Position numbers and translations under genes: made by a program
Shown: in pieces, positions 1-6,068 of the stretch
Layout of the letters: each line of letters opens with the position of its first letter
Position numbering within the stretch: position 1 is the stretch's first letter
DNA from: CAYGWP01 sp964353455
GTDB lineage: Bacteria; Planctomycetota; Phycisphaerae; FEN-1346
Reading direction: 5' to 3'
NCBI GenBank assembly: GCA_964353455.1
Contig: CAYGWP010000379.1
Span: forward strand, 1 to 15,559
Length of the DNA stretch: 15,559 nucleotides
Notes under the pieces: model-generated
Told to the model about the DNA's origin: nothing
What the model saw: the letters and a program-made list of their open reading frames with translations, nothing else
The model's database searches: none

Positions 1-287
1 TCGTCAACCGGGCACTCGTTGGCGCACATGCCGCAGCCCTTGCAGTAGTCGGGGTCGAAGTCGCGGTCGGCGATCTCGCGTTTGGTTTTCTCGACGAGGT
101 GTTTCTTCCCGGTGTTTTCGAAGACGCAGCCTTCGGGGCAGACGATTTCGCACGCGCGGCAGCCGATGCAGGCGGCGTGCTTGAAGACGGGCATCATCGT
201 CCGCCAGGCGCCGGTCTTGTTGATCATCGACCCGGCGGGGGGCGCCACGCATCCGATGGAAAGTTTGTCCATACTTAACTTGCTCAT
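1..287 (-). CDS. porD: 2-oxoacid:ferredoxin oxidoreductase, delta (ferredoxin-like) subunit, partial
   Basis: The gene runs off the left edge; the 95 codons present contain no stop. It is a small 2x[4Fe-4S] ferredoxin-type subunit. Cluster one is C40-I-G-C43-R-A-C46-x3-C50-P and cluster two is C82-K-G-C85-G-M-C88-x3-C92-P. Known role: it passes electrons from the thiamine-diphosphate core of pyruvate/2-oxoacid:ferredoxin oxidoreductase to soluble ferredoxin in the cytoplasm. The N-terminal stretch containing GAWRTMMPVF is typical of the Por delta family. The ATG at 287 overlaps the stop of the upstream gamma gene (ATGA), with an AAAGGAG Shine-Dalgarno inside the end of that gene, so the two are translationally coupled. 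Subunit order gamma-delta predicts alpha and beta genes just beyond position 1. The substrate (pyruvate, 2-ketoisovalerate or another 2-oxoacid) cannot be decided here. Confidence 0.93.
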   Translation of the reverse strand, partial: MSKLSMDKLSIGCVAPPAGSMINKTGAWRTMMPVFKHAACIGCRACEIVCPEGCVFENTGKKHLVEKTKREIADRDFDPDYCKGCGMCANECPVD

Positions 288-829
288 TCGTGCTCCTTTG
301 CGGCGTTGTATGCCTTCTCGACGGCGGCGGCGTTGAGGTCGCCCACCTTGCCGCCGAAACGCTCCTTGACGGCCTCCTGGAGGCTCTTCAGGGTCACCAG
401 GCCCGTGGACCCGGCGAATGCGCCGATCATCACCATGTTCGGGATCGGCCGGCCGATGACCTCCATCGCAATGCGGTTGCCGGGGACGCCTTTCAGGGTC
501 GCGCCGGCCGGGACCTTCACAGTCTCGGGCTTCTCGGAATTGAGGATGACCGTGCCGCCGGCCTTCAGGCCCTCGAAGACGTTGACCGTCTCAAGGAGCG
601 TCGGGTCCTGGACGATGCAGTAGTCGGGGGTGTGGATCTCGGAGCGGGCGCGGATGGGCTTGTCCGAGAGGCGGCAGAACGCCCGCACCGGGGCACCCAT
701 CCGCTCCGACCCGAAGGCCGGAAACGCCTGGCTCACCAGGCCGTCCTTGAAAGCGGCCTTCGCCAGGACCTCGGCGGCCGTCACGCTGCCCTGGCCGCCG
801 CGACCGTGAATACGAATCTCCGTGAACAT
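284..829 (-). CDS. porG: 2-oxoacid:ferredoxin oxidoreductase, gamma subunit
   Basis: This is a 181-residue protein of the POR gamma family, the usual length. The N-terminal signature is IHGRGGQGSVTAAEVLA (about residues 7-23), followed by AFPAFGSERMGAPVRAF, a stretch strongly conserved in gamma subunits. With the alpha, beta and delta subunits it forms the enzyme that oxidatively decarboxylates a 2-oxoacid to acyl-CoA while reducing ferredoxin, an oxygen-sensitive step typical of anaerobes. The reading frame is open back to 877, but I start at the ATG at 829. The family N-terminus begins there, and a GGGAGG Shine-Dalgarno lies about 10 nt upstream, whereas the extra residues upstream look unlike protein. 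It is the first gene of the operon, 4 bp overlapping the delta gene, behind the promoter at 895-923. Confidence 0.94.
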   Translation of the reverse strand: MFTEIRIHGRGGQGSVTAAEVLAKAAFKDGLVSQAFPAFGSERMGAPVRAFCRLSDKPIRARSEIHTPDYCIVQDPTLLETVNVFEGLKAGGTVILNSEKPETVKVPAGATLKGVPGNRIAMEVIGRPIPNMVMIGAFAGSTGLVTLKSLQEAVKERFGGKVGDLNAAAVEKAYNAAKEHE

Positions 830-894
830 GCCGAACCGTCCTCCCTTCGCGCCGCACGCACAGCGGCCGCCAGTCACAGGTCAAGAGTCCACCG

Positions 895-923
895 ATTCTA
901 TGGAAACGTGCCGCGGTGGTCAA
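895..923 (-). promoter_or_regulatory. sigma70-like promoter of the por operon
   Basis: On the minus strand a -35 box TTGACC (923-918) and a -10 box TAGAAT (900-895) are separated by exactly 17 nt. Both boxes match the sigma70 consensus at five of six positions. The predicted start near 888 gives a leader of about 60 nt before the gamma-subunit ATG. The box pair lies just outside the palindromic repeat at 943-1083, so the operon has its own promoter rather than depending on read-through from the gene at 1097-2185. Confidence 0.6.
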
Positions 924-942
924 GGCGATTTGCCGCGAAAAA

Positions 943-1083
943 GTGATGCGTCACTTACGGGTGCAGCCTCGGCAGGCGGCCGAAAGTTTAGCCGCGACTC
1001 GGAGAGGAGCGCGTGTTCGCACGGCACGCGCGCTCCTCTCCGAGTCGCGGCTAAACGTGCCACCCCCGTGAGTAACGCATTAC
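943..1083. repeat. large palindromic intergenic element, copy 1
   Basis: This is a nested inverted repeat. The core is a perfect 28-bp stem (986-1013 with 1029-1056) around a 15-nt loop. Each arm carries the recurrent 11-mer TTTAGCCGCGA / TCGCGGCTAAA (987-997 and 1045-1055). The outer ends are inverted copies of each other: GTGATGCGTCACTTACGGG at 943-961 against GTAATGCGTTACTCACGGG read on the minus strand from 1083, 16 of 19 identical. A GTGCCAC heptamer sits at 1057-1063. The hexamer GAAAAA flanks both sides (937-942 and 1086-1091), a possible but unproven target duplication. It lies between two minus-strand genes, where the stem could stop transcription from the upstream gene, although no T-tract follows it. 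Confidence 0.85.
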
Positions 1084-1096
1084 GTGAAAAACCGAC

Positions 1097-2185
1097 CTAC
1101 ACCAGCGCGAGGTGGTTGAAGGTGAACTTGGCCCGGACGGGCCTCGTGCCGAGGACGATGCCCGCGGCATCGGCCGCTATGTCGGCATCGGCGGGCTTAT
1201 CCATGCGGCAGACGTAAATCCGGCGCCTCGCCTTCAGGAGCCGGCCCAGGAGCAGGAATGCGCCCCAGCCCATGATCCCCACGCTCTTCGGGAACGGGTC
1301 GTCCTGGACGAAGAGGATGAGCGAATGGCGCCGCAGCCTGCGGCGGCAGTCGAGGCGGATGATCTGGACGATCTCGCCCGGCCGCCAGTACCGCGGAACC
1401 AGGTCGGAGTACTTATAGAGTTTCCTGATTGCATACGAACTCTTCGGGTCCTCGCGGATCCGCTCGGCGACGTAGTCCAGCCTCCTCTTCTCAAGGTACT
1501 CCAGGACCGCCCTGATGGGCCATGCAATGAGCGTAAACAGGAACACAAACGGCGAGAGCACCAGGCCGATCAGCATGGCGAGGATGCTCATGAGGCATCC
1601 GGCCACCGCGATCGCGCCGGCCAGCCGGCGGAGGAAACTCTTCGCCGGTTCGGGCAACTTCTCGGCCAACTTCACGAGGCACCCCGGTTCCTCGCGCCGA
1701 GTCCGCACGCCCACGATGTCTGGATATATGCACATCTGTCCCGGATAGAGGTCCTCGCGCAGCGTGTCGCGCTTCAGCAGGCCGTTCGTGAATTCGTTGA
1801 CCTTGCACATAAAACTGGTGCCGGCGCTGCGGGCCTCGTAGGCCGCCACCTTGCCGATGACTTCGGGCGGGGTCTCCCACGGATACGGTTCGTGGACCTC
1901 AAGAGGAGTTTCGTCCGGCCCCGGCGCGGCAGCCGCGGCCGGCTGCGCGGGCCGCTCCGGCGCCTTCGCCGCAGCGGCTTTCGGTCGCGGAGGCTGCGCG
2001 GCAGGCGGCGGCGAGACGGGCTGCACGACCGGCGGCGGGGTCGCGCCGGGCGCTGCGGGTTCCGGGCCGCGCTCCACGCCGAACAGCGCCTGGCACTTGC
2101 GGCACCTGGCCTGCCGGCCGACGTTCGCCTCATCGACCAGAAGCGCCGTCCGGCACGCCGGACACCTCACGCGTATCAGCGCCAT
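1097..2185 (-). CDS. zinc-ribbon (MJ0042-type) membrane protein of unknown function
   Basis: The protein has 362 residues. Residues 8-31 form a four-cysteine zinc ribbon, C8-P-A-C11 and C28-R-K-C31 with VGRQARC between, the pattern of the MJ0042 / zinc_ribbon_4-5 families. A Pro/Ala-rich linker follows (about 45-95), then a soluble region. Next come one long or two closely spaced hydrophobic segments (about 190-230, ending FVFLFTLIAWPI), a basic segment, and a shorter hydrophobic stretch (around 315-325, GWGAFLLLG). The start is the ATG at 2185, with AAAGGG 10 nt upstream; a TTG three codons earlier sits too close to that site. Zinc ribbon, low-complexity linker and membrane region is an architecture common in planctomycetes. 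I do not recognise the function of the C-terminal part. A TTGACA-type promoter lies upstream at 2234-2261. Confidence 0.85.
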   Translation of the reverse strand: MALIRVRCPACRTALLVDEANVGRQARCRKCQALFGVERGPEPAAPGATPPPVVQPVSPPPAAQPPRPKAAAAKAPERPAQPAAAAAPGPDETPLEVHEPYPWETPPEVIGKVAAYEARSAGTSFMCKVNEFTNGLLKRDTLREDLYPGQMCIYPDIVGVRTRREEPGCLVKLAEKLPEPAKSFLRRLAGAIAVAGCLMSILAMLIGLVLSPFVFLFTLIAWPIRAVLEYLEKRRLDYVAERIREDPKSSYAIRKLYKYSDLVPRYWRPGEIVQIIRLDCRRRLRRHSLILFVQDDPFPKSVGIMGWGAFLLLGRLLKARRRIYVCRMDKPADADIAADAAGIVLGTRPVRAKFTFNHLALV

Positions 2186-2233
2186 GTGCGGCAAGCCCTT
2201 TCTTCGAGGATGACACGCAGCGGTGCTGTGAAC

Positions 2234-2261
2234 AAGGTATCGCGTGCGCCGGGCTTGTCAA
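2234..2261 (-). promoter_or_regulatory. candidate sigma70-like promoter for the zinc-ribbon protein gene
   Basis: The minus strand has a perfect -35 TTGACA (2261-2256), a 16-nt spacer and TACCTT (2239-2234) as -10. The predicted leader is about 45 nt to the ATG at 2185. The spacer is one short of optimal and the -10 box matches only partly, so the call is moderate. Confidence 0.45.
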
Positions 2262-2306
2262 GGATTTCATGGTTGCCGGCATCTGTCGCAGCGGCCGCAC
2301 GGAGGC

Positions 2307-2380
2307 TATAATGGGGCGGCGGGGGAACTCGCGCCTCTCGGGGCCGGCCCCTTGCCGAACCGTTGCGGGAAGGTGATAAT
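2307..2380 (+). promoter_or_regulatory. two candidate promoters for the WxPGxW lipoprotein gene
   Basis: The better candidate is TTGCCG (2352-2357), a 17-nt spacer and GATAAT (2375-2380), inside the only AT-rich stretch of the region and about 120 nt before the start codon. A second, upstream candidate is a perfect TATAAT at 2307-2312, but its -35 region matches poorly. The 314-bp gap between the divergent genes (2186-2499) otherwise shows no gene; 2381-2480 is AT-richer leader sequence without a convincing hairpin. Confidence 0.35.
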
Positions 2381-2499
2381 TAACAAGTGGAAATTATCTC
2401 TGCGATTGTACTGAATCTTTTCGCCCCTTCGTGCGTCAAAAGTTGCAGAGCGAGCGCAAAGCCGCTCATCCGGACCATTCGACAGTAAGGAGAACCGAC

Positions 2500-4536
2500 A
2501 TGCGTCTCTACCATGCAGCAATCGCCGTGACGGCCGTGGGCCTCCTGACCTTCCTGGGCTGCCGCAATGAGCGGCGCGAGGTCGGCGTGTACTATCCGCC
2601 GCCGCAGGCCGCGGTGTCCGCACCCGTGCGTGCTCCAGCGTCCGCGCCGACGGCGTACGCGCCGACGGCGGCCGAGGAACCGCCCGGGCCGGCGCCCTAC
2701 GCGCCGCTCTCGACGTACGTAGCGCCCGAGGCGGCGCCCGAGGTCCTGACCCGCGGCCCGGTGCACGAGGCGTTTGCCGCGCCGGTGGTCTATGGCTCGC
2801 AGCCCGGCGTGATCGTCTCGGTCGCGCCGCCGGCGCCGGTCGAGGAACTCCCGCCCGCCCAGATGCCCGCCGGCTCGGTCTGGATACCCGGATACTGGGC
2901 CTGGGACGATGAACGCAGCGATTTCCTCTGGGTCAGCGGCATCTGGCGCGTCCCGCCGCCAAACTGTAGTTGGGTGCCGGGCTACTGGTTCCCCGTGCAG
3001 AACGGATACCAGTGGTCGCCGGGTTTCTGGCTTGCGGGCAGCCCACAGCAGATCACGTACCTGCCGCCGGCCCCGCCGCCGGTCGATGTCGAGCCGGTCG
3101 GGATGCCCCCCTCGGACGATTACGTGTGGGTGCCGGGCTGCTACATCTGGCAGTCGCCGCGGTACTCGCTGCGTCCGGGGTTCTGGATGCCCGGCCGGGC
3201 CGGCTGGGTGTGGGTGCCGGCGCACTACGTCATCACTCCTCGCGGCTGCGTGTTCATCGACGGATACTGGGACTACGTTATCGAGCGTCGCGGCCTGCTG
3301 TTCGCCCCGGTGTACTTCGGCCATCACGGGTTCGGGCGGCTGCACTACACGCCGACGGTGGTGATAGACCTGGGCGGCCTGCTCATAAATCTGTGGTCGC
3401 GGCCGTCGTGCCACCAGTATTACTTCGGCGACTACTATGATCCGCGTTACAGCCGCGCCGGGATCTACCCGTGGTTTGCGTTCCGCGAGCATCGCGGATG
3501 GTATGATCCAATCTACACGCATGAAGTGTGGCGGCATCGCCGGACCGATCCGCAGTGGGACGCGCACACCCGCACCGCCTTCGACCGTGGCCGGACCGAC
3601 CCCACGGCCCGCCCGCCGCACACCTTCAGAGAGGTGCAGGACGACCTGCGCGAGCATCCGGACGGGGCGCGGCCGGGGAACCTCATCGCGAGACCGCTGA
3701 CCGAGGTCGCCGCAGGCCAGCCCCCAGCGACGCGGTTCGAGCGCCTGAGCGACGGCCAGCGCCGCACAATCGAGAACCAGGGACGGCAGGTCCAGCAGTT
3801 CAGCGACCAGCGGCTCCAGTGGGAATCGGCACGGCGTCCGGGCCAGCCGGCCCCAGGCGCGCCGCCGACCATCCCGACCCCGCCCGCCGCAACGCACGTT
3901 CAGCCGCCGCAGGTCCCCGAGCGGCCGGTGAAGGTGACGGAGACCCCGGACAAGAACGGCCGCGAGAAGCAGCCGCGCCCGGCCCTCCAGCCCGGCTCCG
4001 CCGGGGCGAAGCCCGGCTATGCCGAGGCGAAGCCCGGCGGAACGCCTCAACCGCGCGTTGAGTTCCCGAAAGGTCCCACGAAGCAGCCGGAGGGCAAGGA
4101 GTTCGTGCGTCCGGTCGAGCCGAGGACAATCGCGCCCCCTGCCCCGCCCGCTACCGTGATCCGGCCCGAGACGCCGAAGCCTTTCGAGCGGCCGACGAAG
4201 GAGCCGACCGTCCGGCCGCAGCCGAAGCCCGTGGAGGTCGAGCGGCCGCGGATTCCGGCGCCTCCGCCGTCCGGGACGCCGCGGATTCAGACCCCGCCGC
4301 CGCAACGCATCCAGCCGCCGCAGCCGGTTCAGCCCCCGTCGGAGGAGCGGATCCGGATCCCCCGACCGCCGGTCTCCGACAACTCCGGCTTCTTCCGCGA
4401 CAGGGACCGCACCCCTCCGCCGCGACCCGAAACGCCAAAGGTCGAGTCCGGCGGCCCGAGACCCGGCATCGGCGATAGCGATTCACGCAGAGGCAAGGGA
4501 CCCGGCGAGGACCAGAACGAACGCAAGGTAAGGTAG
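2500..4536 (+). CDS. WxPGxW-repeat, proline-rich lipoprotein
   Basis: The protein has 678 residues. An N-terminal signal ends in LLTFLGC (C21), a lipobox-like site with Phe rather than Leu at -3, so lipidation is likely but not certain. Residues about 126-275 carry repeated W(V/I)PGYW-type units, for example SVWIPGYW, SWVPGYW, YQWSPGFW, YVWVPGCY and SLRPGFWMPG, the pattern of the WXXGXW / YXWGXW repeat family. An aromatic and charged segment follows (about 285-400). The tail, about 440-678, is very rich in proline, with repeated PP, RP and KP units, and is likely extended. The ATG at 2500 is chosen because TAAGGAGA precedes it by 6-7 nt and the signal peptide starts there; the upstream open frame is not needed. 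It is probably a cell-envelope or surface structural protein. The repeats have no known enzymatic activity and the function is unassigned. Confidence 0.85.
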   Translation: MRLYHAAIAVTAVGLLTFLGCRNERREVGVYYPPPQAAVSAPVRAPASAPTAYAPTAAEEPPGPAPYAPLSTYVAPEAAPEVLTRGPVHEAFAAPVVYGSQPGVIVSVAPPAPVEELPPAQMPAGSVWIPGYWAWDDERSDFLWVSGIWRVPPPNCSWVPGYWFPVQNGYQWSPGFWLAGSPQQITYLPPAPPPVDVEPVGMPPSDDYVWVPGCYIWQSPRYSLRPGFWMPGRAGWVWVPAHYVITPRGCVFIDGYWDYVIERRGLLFAPVYFGHHGFGRLHYTPTVVIDLGGLLINLWSRPSCHQYYFGDYYDPRYSRAGIYPWFAFREHRGWYDPIYTHEVWRHRRTDPQWDAHTRTAFDRGRTDPTARPPHTFREVQDDLREHPDGARPGNLIARPLTEVAAGQPPATRFERLSDGQRRTIENQGRQVQQFSDQRLQWESARRPGQPAPGAPPTIPTPPAATHVQPPQVPERPVKVTETPDKNGREKQPRPALQPGSAGAKPGYAEAKPGGTPQPRVEFPKGPTKQPEGKEFVRPVEPRTIAPPAPPATVIRPETPKPFERPTKEPTVRPQPKPVEVERPRIPAPPPSGTPRIQTPPPQRIQPPQPVQPPSEERIRIPRPPVSDNSGFFRDRDRTPPPRPETPKVESGGPRPGIGDSDSRRGKGPGEDQNERKVR

Positions 4537-4560
4537 CGTCAGCAGTCAGCCACGGAGTAG

Positions 4561-4595
4561 GCGCGGCCCGCCAGTGCGTCGGGCGGGCCGCGCTT
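4561..4595. terminator. GC-rich hairpin between convergent genes
   Basis: A perfect 12-bp stem, GCGCGGCCCGCC (4561-4572) with GGCGGGCCGCGC (4582-4593), encloses a 9-nt loop. It lies 25 nt after the lipoprotein stop and about 100 nt after the stop of the convergent phosphoesterase gene. No run of T follows on either strand, so it is at best a non-canonical bidirectional terminator. The rest of 4596-4690 shows nothing recognisable. Confidence 0.45.
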
Positions 4596-4690
4596 CATTG
4601 GCGGTCCGCCGTCAGGAACTCACTCCTTGCGGGAAGAGCGAACGTCCGCCTGCATCCCGCCGCCTCATTCCGCACCCCCAGGCCCGCCGC

Positions 4691-5713
4691 TCAGCCGGCG
4701 ACGCACTTGCGCACCGCAAGGACCAGCAGCAGCACGATGCCGGCATCGACCAGGACTGTCAGCGGCGGCAGAAAGGCCATGACGGGCCAGAGATTCAGAC
4801 GGCAGAGCCGTTCGAAGGCGTCTTCCGCCAGGAAGTCCGTCTGGTCCAGCCGAATGATCTTCATGTTGACCCCGTCGGGCTGGACCTCGAACAAGAGGGC
4901 GTGGTAGAAGTTGCGCGCCGCATCATCCAGGCGCGCCCCGCCGCCGCCCGTGATGATGTGGCGCGTGCCGTTCAGTTCGCACTCGGCCAGACCGTGGTAG
5001 TGGCTGGCGATGAAGTAATCGACATGATACTTCCGCAGAAGGCCGAGCACCTCCTGCCCGTGCGTCAGGCCCATGTCGGGGAACTTCCCCATACCCGGCG
5101 TCGGCACGTGGTTGAAGACGAAAATCCGCCTGGCCCCGGGGGCCTGTTCCGCGAGCGTCGCGGCCAGGAAGTCGAAGCCCTTCTGCTCCTGGTCCGCGTT
5201 CTCGCCCTGCGTAACGATGTAAGCGAAGATGAAAAGGTTGTCGCCGTACTTGAAGAAGAACTGCGAGGGGCCGTACTGTGATTCCCACAAGGGAAGCGGG
5301 TAATTCGGGCCCACATCATGGTTGCCGGGGATGTAGAACACGGGGCACTTCGGCTTGATCTCGCTCTCCATCTCGACCTGAAACAGCATGTGCGAGTTCT
5401 CGGATGCGGAGTAACTCATGTCGCCCGGCAGCACGATGAAATCTGGGTGTTCCCGCTTCAGGTCGTCCATGAGCATCTCGAAAACCCCCGCGCCGCGAGA
5501 ATCGCCGATGACGCCGAAGCGGATCATCGCCCCCGCCGCCTTCGGCGGAAGCAGCGACACCGCGCCGGGGCGGTTGCCGACGTTCGGCGGCAGCGGCCCA
5601 GGAAGGTCCATGTACCGATAGTACAGGGCCCCCGCCTGGAAGGCCAGCGCCGCAAGCAGCACCAGAACAATCGGCACATAAAGGGCAATTCGCCACACGC
5701 GCGGGTTCATCAT
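4691..5713 (-). CDS. membrane-anchored calcineurin-like metallophosphoesterase
   Basis: The protein has 340 residues. A transmembrane segment lies at about 9-31, the phosphoesterase domain at about 63-300, and a second hydrophobic segment at the C-terminus (about 310-336). Dinuclear-metal motifs appear in order: G70-D71-S72-R73 (Arg where many members have His), G97-D98, G130-N131-H132-D133, N201-H202, and S237-H238-Y239-H240 (Ser where GHxH is usual). The metal ligands therefore look complete, with the variant first and last motifs seen in several subfamilies. It should hydrolyse a phosphomonoester or diester outside the cytoplasm, tethered to the membrane; the substrate is unknown. The frame is open to a GTG at 5740, but I start at the ATG at 5713 because GGGAGG lies 10 nt upstream; the next ATG, at 5710, is also possible. 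It appears monocistronic and is divergent from the gene at 6069. Confidence 0.9.
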   Translation of the reverse strand: MMNPRVWRIALYVPIVLVLLAALAFQAGALYYRYMDLPGPLPPNVGNRPGAVSLLPPKAAGAMIRFGVIGDSRGAGVFEMLMDDLKREHPDFIVLPGDMSYSASENSHMLFQVEMESEIKPKCPVFYIPGNHDVGPNYPLPLWESQYGPSQFFFKYGDNLFIFAYIVTQGENADQEQKGFDFLAATLAEQAPGARRIFVFNHVPTPGMGKFPDMGLTHGQEVLGLLRKYHVDYFIASHYHGLAECELNGTRHIITGGGGARLDDAARNFYHALLFEVQPDGVNMKIIRLDQTDFLAEDAFERLCRLNLWPVMAFLPPLTVLVDAGIVLLLVLAVRKCVAG

Positions 5714-5830
5714 GGCCTCGCCACCTCCCTGATCACCCACACTGTATCCGTCCGAAGATGAGAATCCAATGAGCAGGTGCTTTGAATAATTGCAGCCGGG
5801 CGGCCCTGCCGCCGAAACGCCACGGGCGTC

Positions 5831-5954
5831 GTTACCGCGTCAGTCTTCGGGGGTGGCACGGCCACGCTGTTGCGTGGCCGTGGCCCTCGCCGGGGCGCAA
5901 CCACGGCCACGCAGAGGCACAGCGTGGCCGTGCCACCCGGAAGTGACGCGGTAC
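5831..5954. repeat. large palindromic intergenic element, copy 2 (double hairpin)
   Basis: An outer stem of 20 perfect base pairs joins 5851-5870 to 5919-5938. The 11-mer CACGGCCACGC occurs four times: at 5857 and 5902 on the plus strand, and inverted at 5872 and 5922. The element can therefore fold either as two 11-bp hairpins (loops TGTT and a 9-mer) or as one long stem. The ends (from 5831, and from 5954 read backwards) are related inverted copies. The right end, read on the minus strand, gives GCGTCACTTCCGGGTG (5949-5934), 15 of 16 identical to 948-963 in copy 1. ACGGGCG flanks it on both sides (5822-5828 and 5953-5959, the right copy overlapping the edge by two bases). It occupies most of the 355-bp gap between the divergent genes; the remainder holds only promoter-like sequence. 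Confidence 0.85.
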
Positions 5955-5973
5955 GGGCGCCGGTACAATCCGC

Positions 5974-6002
5974 TTGCCCACGGCCGATCTCCGCGAGAGA
6001 AT
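5974..6002 (+). promoter_or_regulatory. candidate promoter for the propeller-MBL-FG-GAP gene
   Basis: TTGCCC (5974-5979), a 17-nt spacer and GAGAAT (5997-6002) lie between the palindromic element and the ATG at 6069, giving a leader of about 60 nt. Both boxes match at four of six positions. A lone TACAAT at 5964-5969 is an alternative -10 without a good -35. Confidence 0.3.
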
Positions 6003-6068
6003 ACGCCGAGCGATCGCGGCATCACCTGCCGCTCGCGGGTGCTGAATAGATCGCATAAGGGGCTTCAC

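Noticed and set aside
4..252. 82-residue arginine-rich open frame on the minus strand
   Set aside because: It is a frame-shifted shadow of the ferredoxin-like delta subunit, whose true frame has both CxxCxxCxxxCP motifs and runs off the edge without a stop.
2380..4305. 641-residue open frame opposite the lipoprotein gene
   Set aside because: It is Arg/Gly-rich without motifs, and the plus-strand frame has a signal peptide, repeats and a ribosome-binding site; high GC makes such antisense frames common.
5790..6068. N-terminal extension of the 1106-residue protein back to 5790
   Set aside because: It would translate through the palindromic repeat and bury the signal peptide; the ATG at 6069 has a proper ribosome-binding site.
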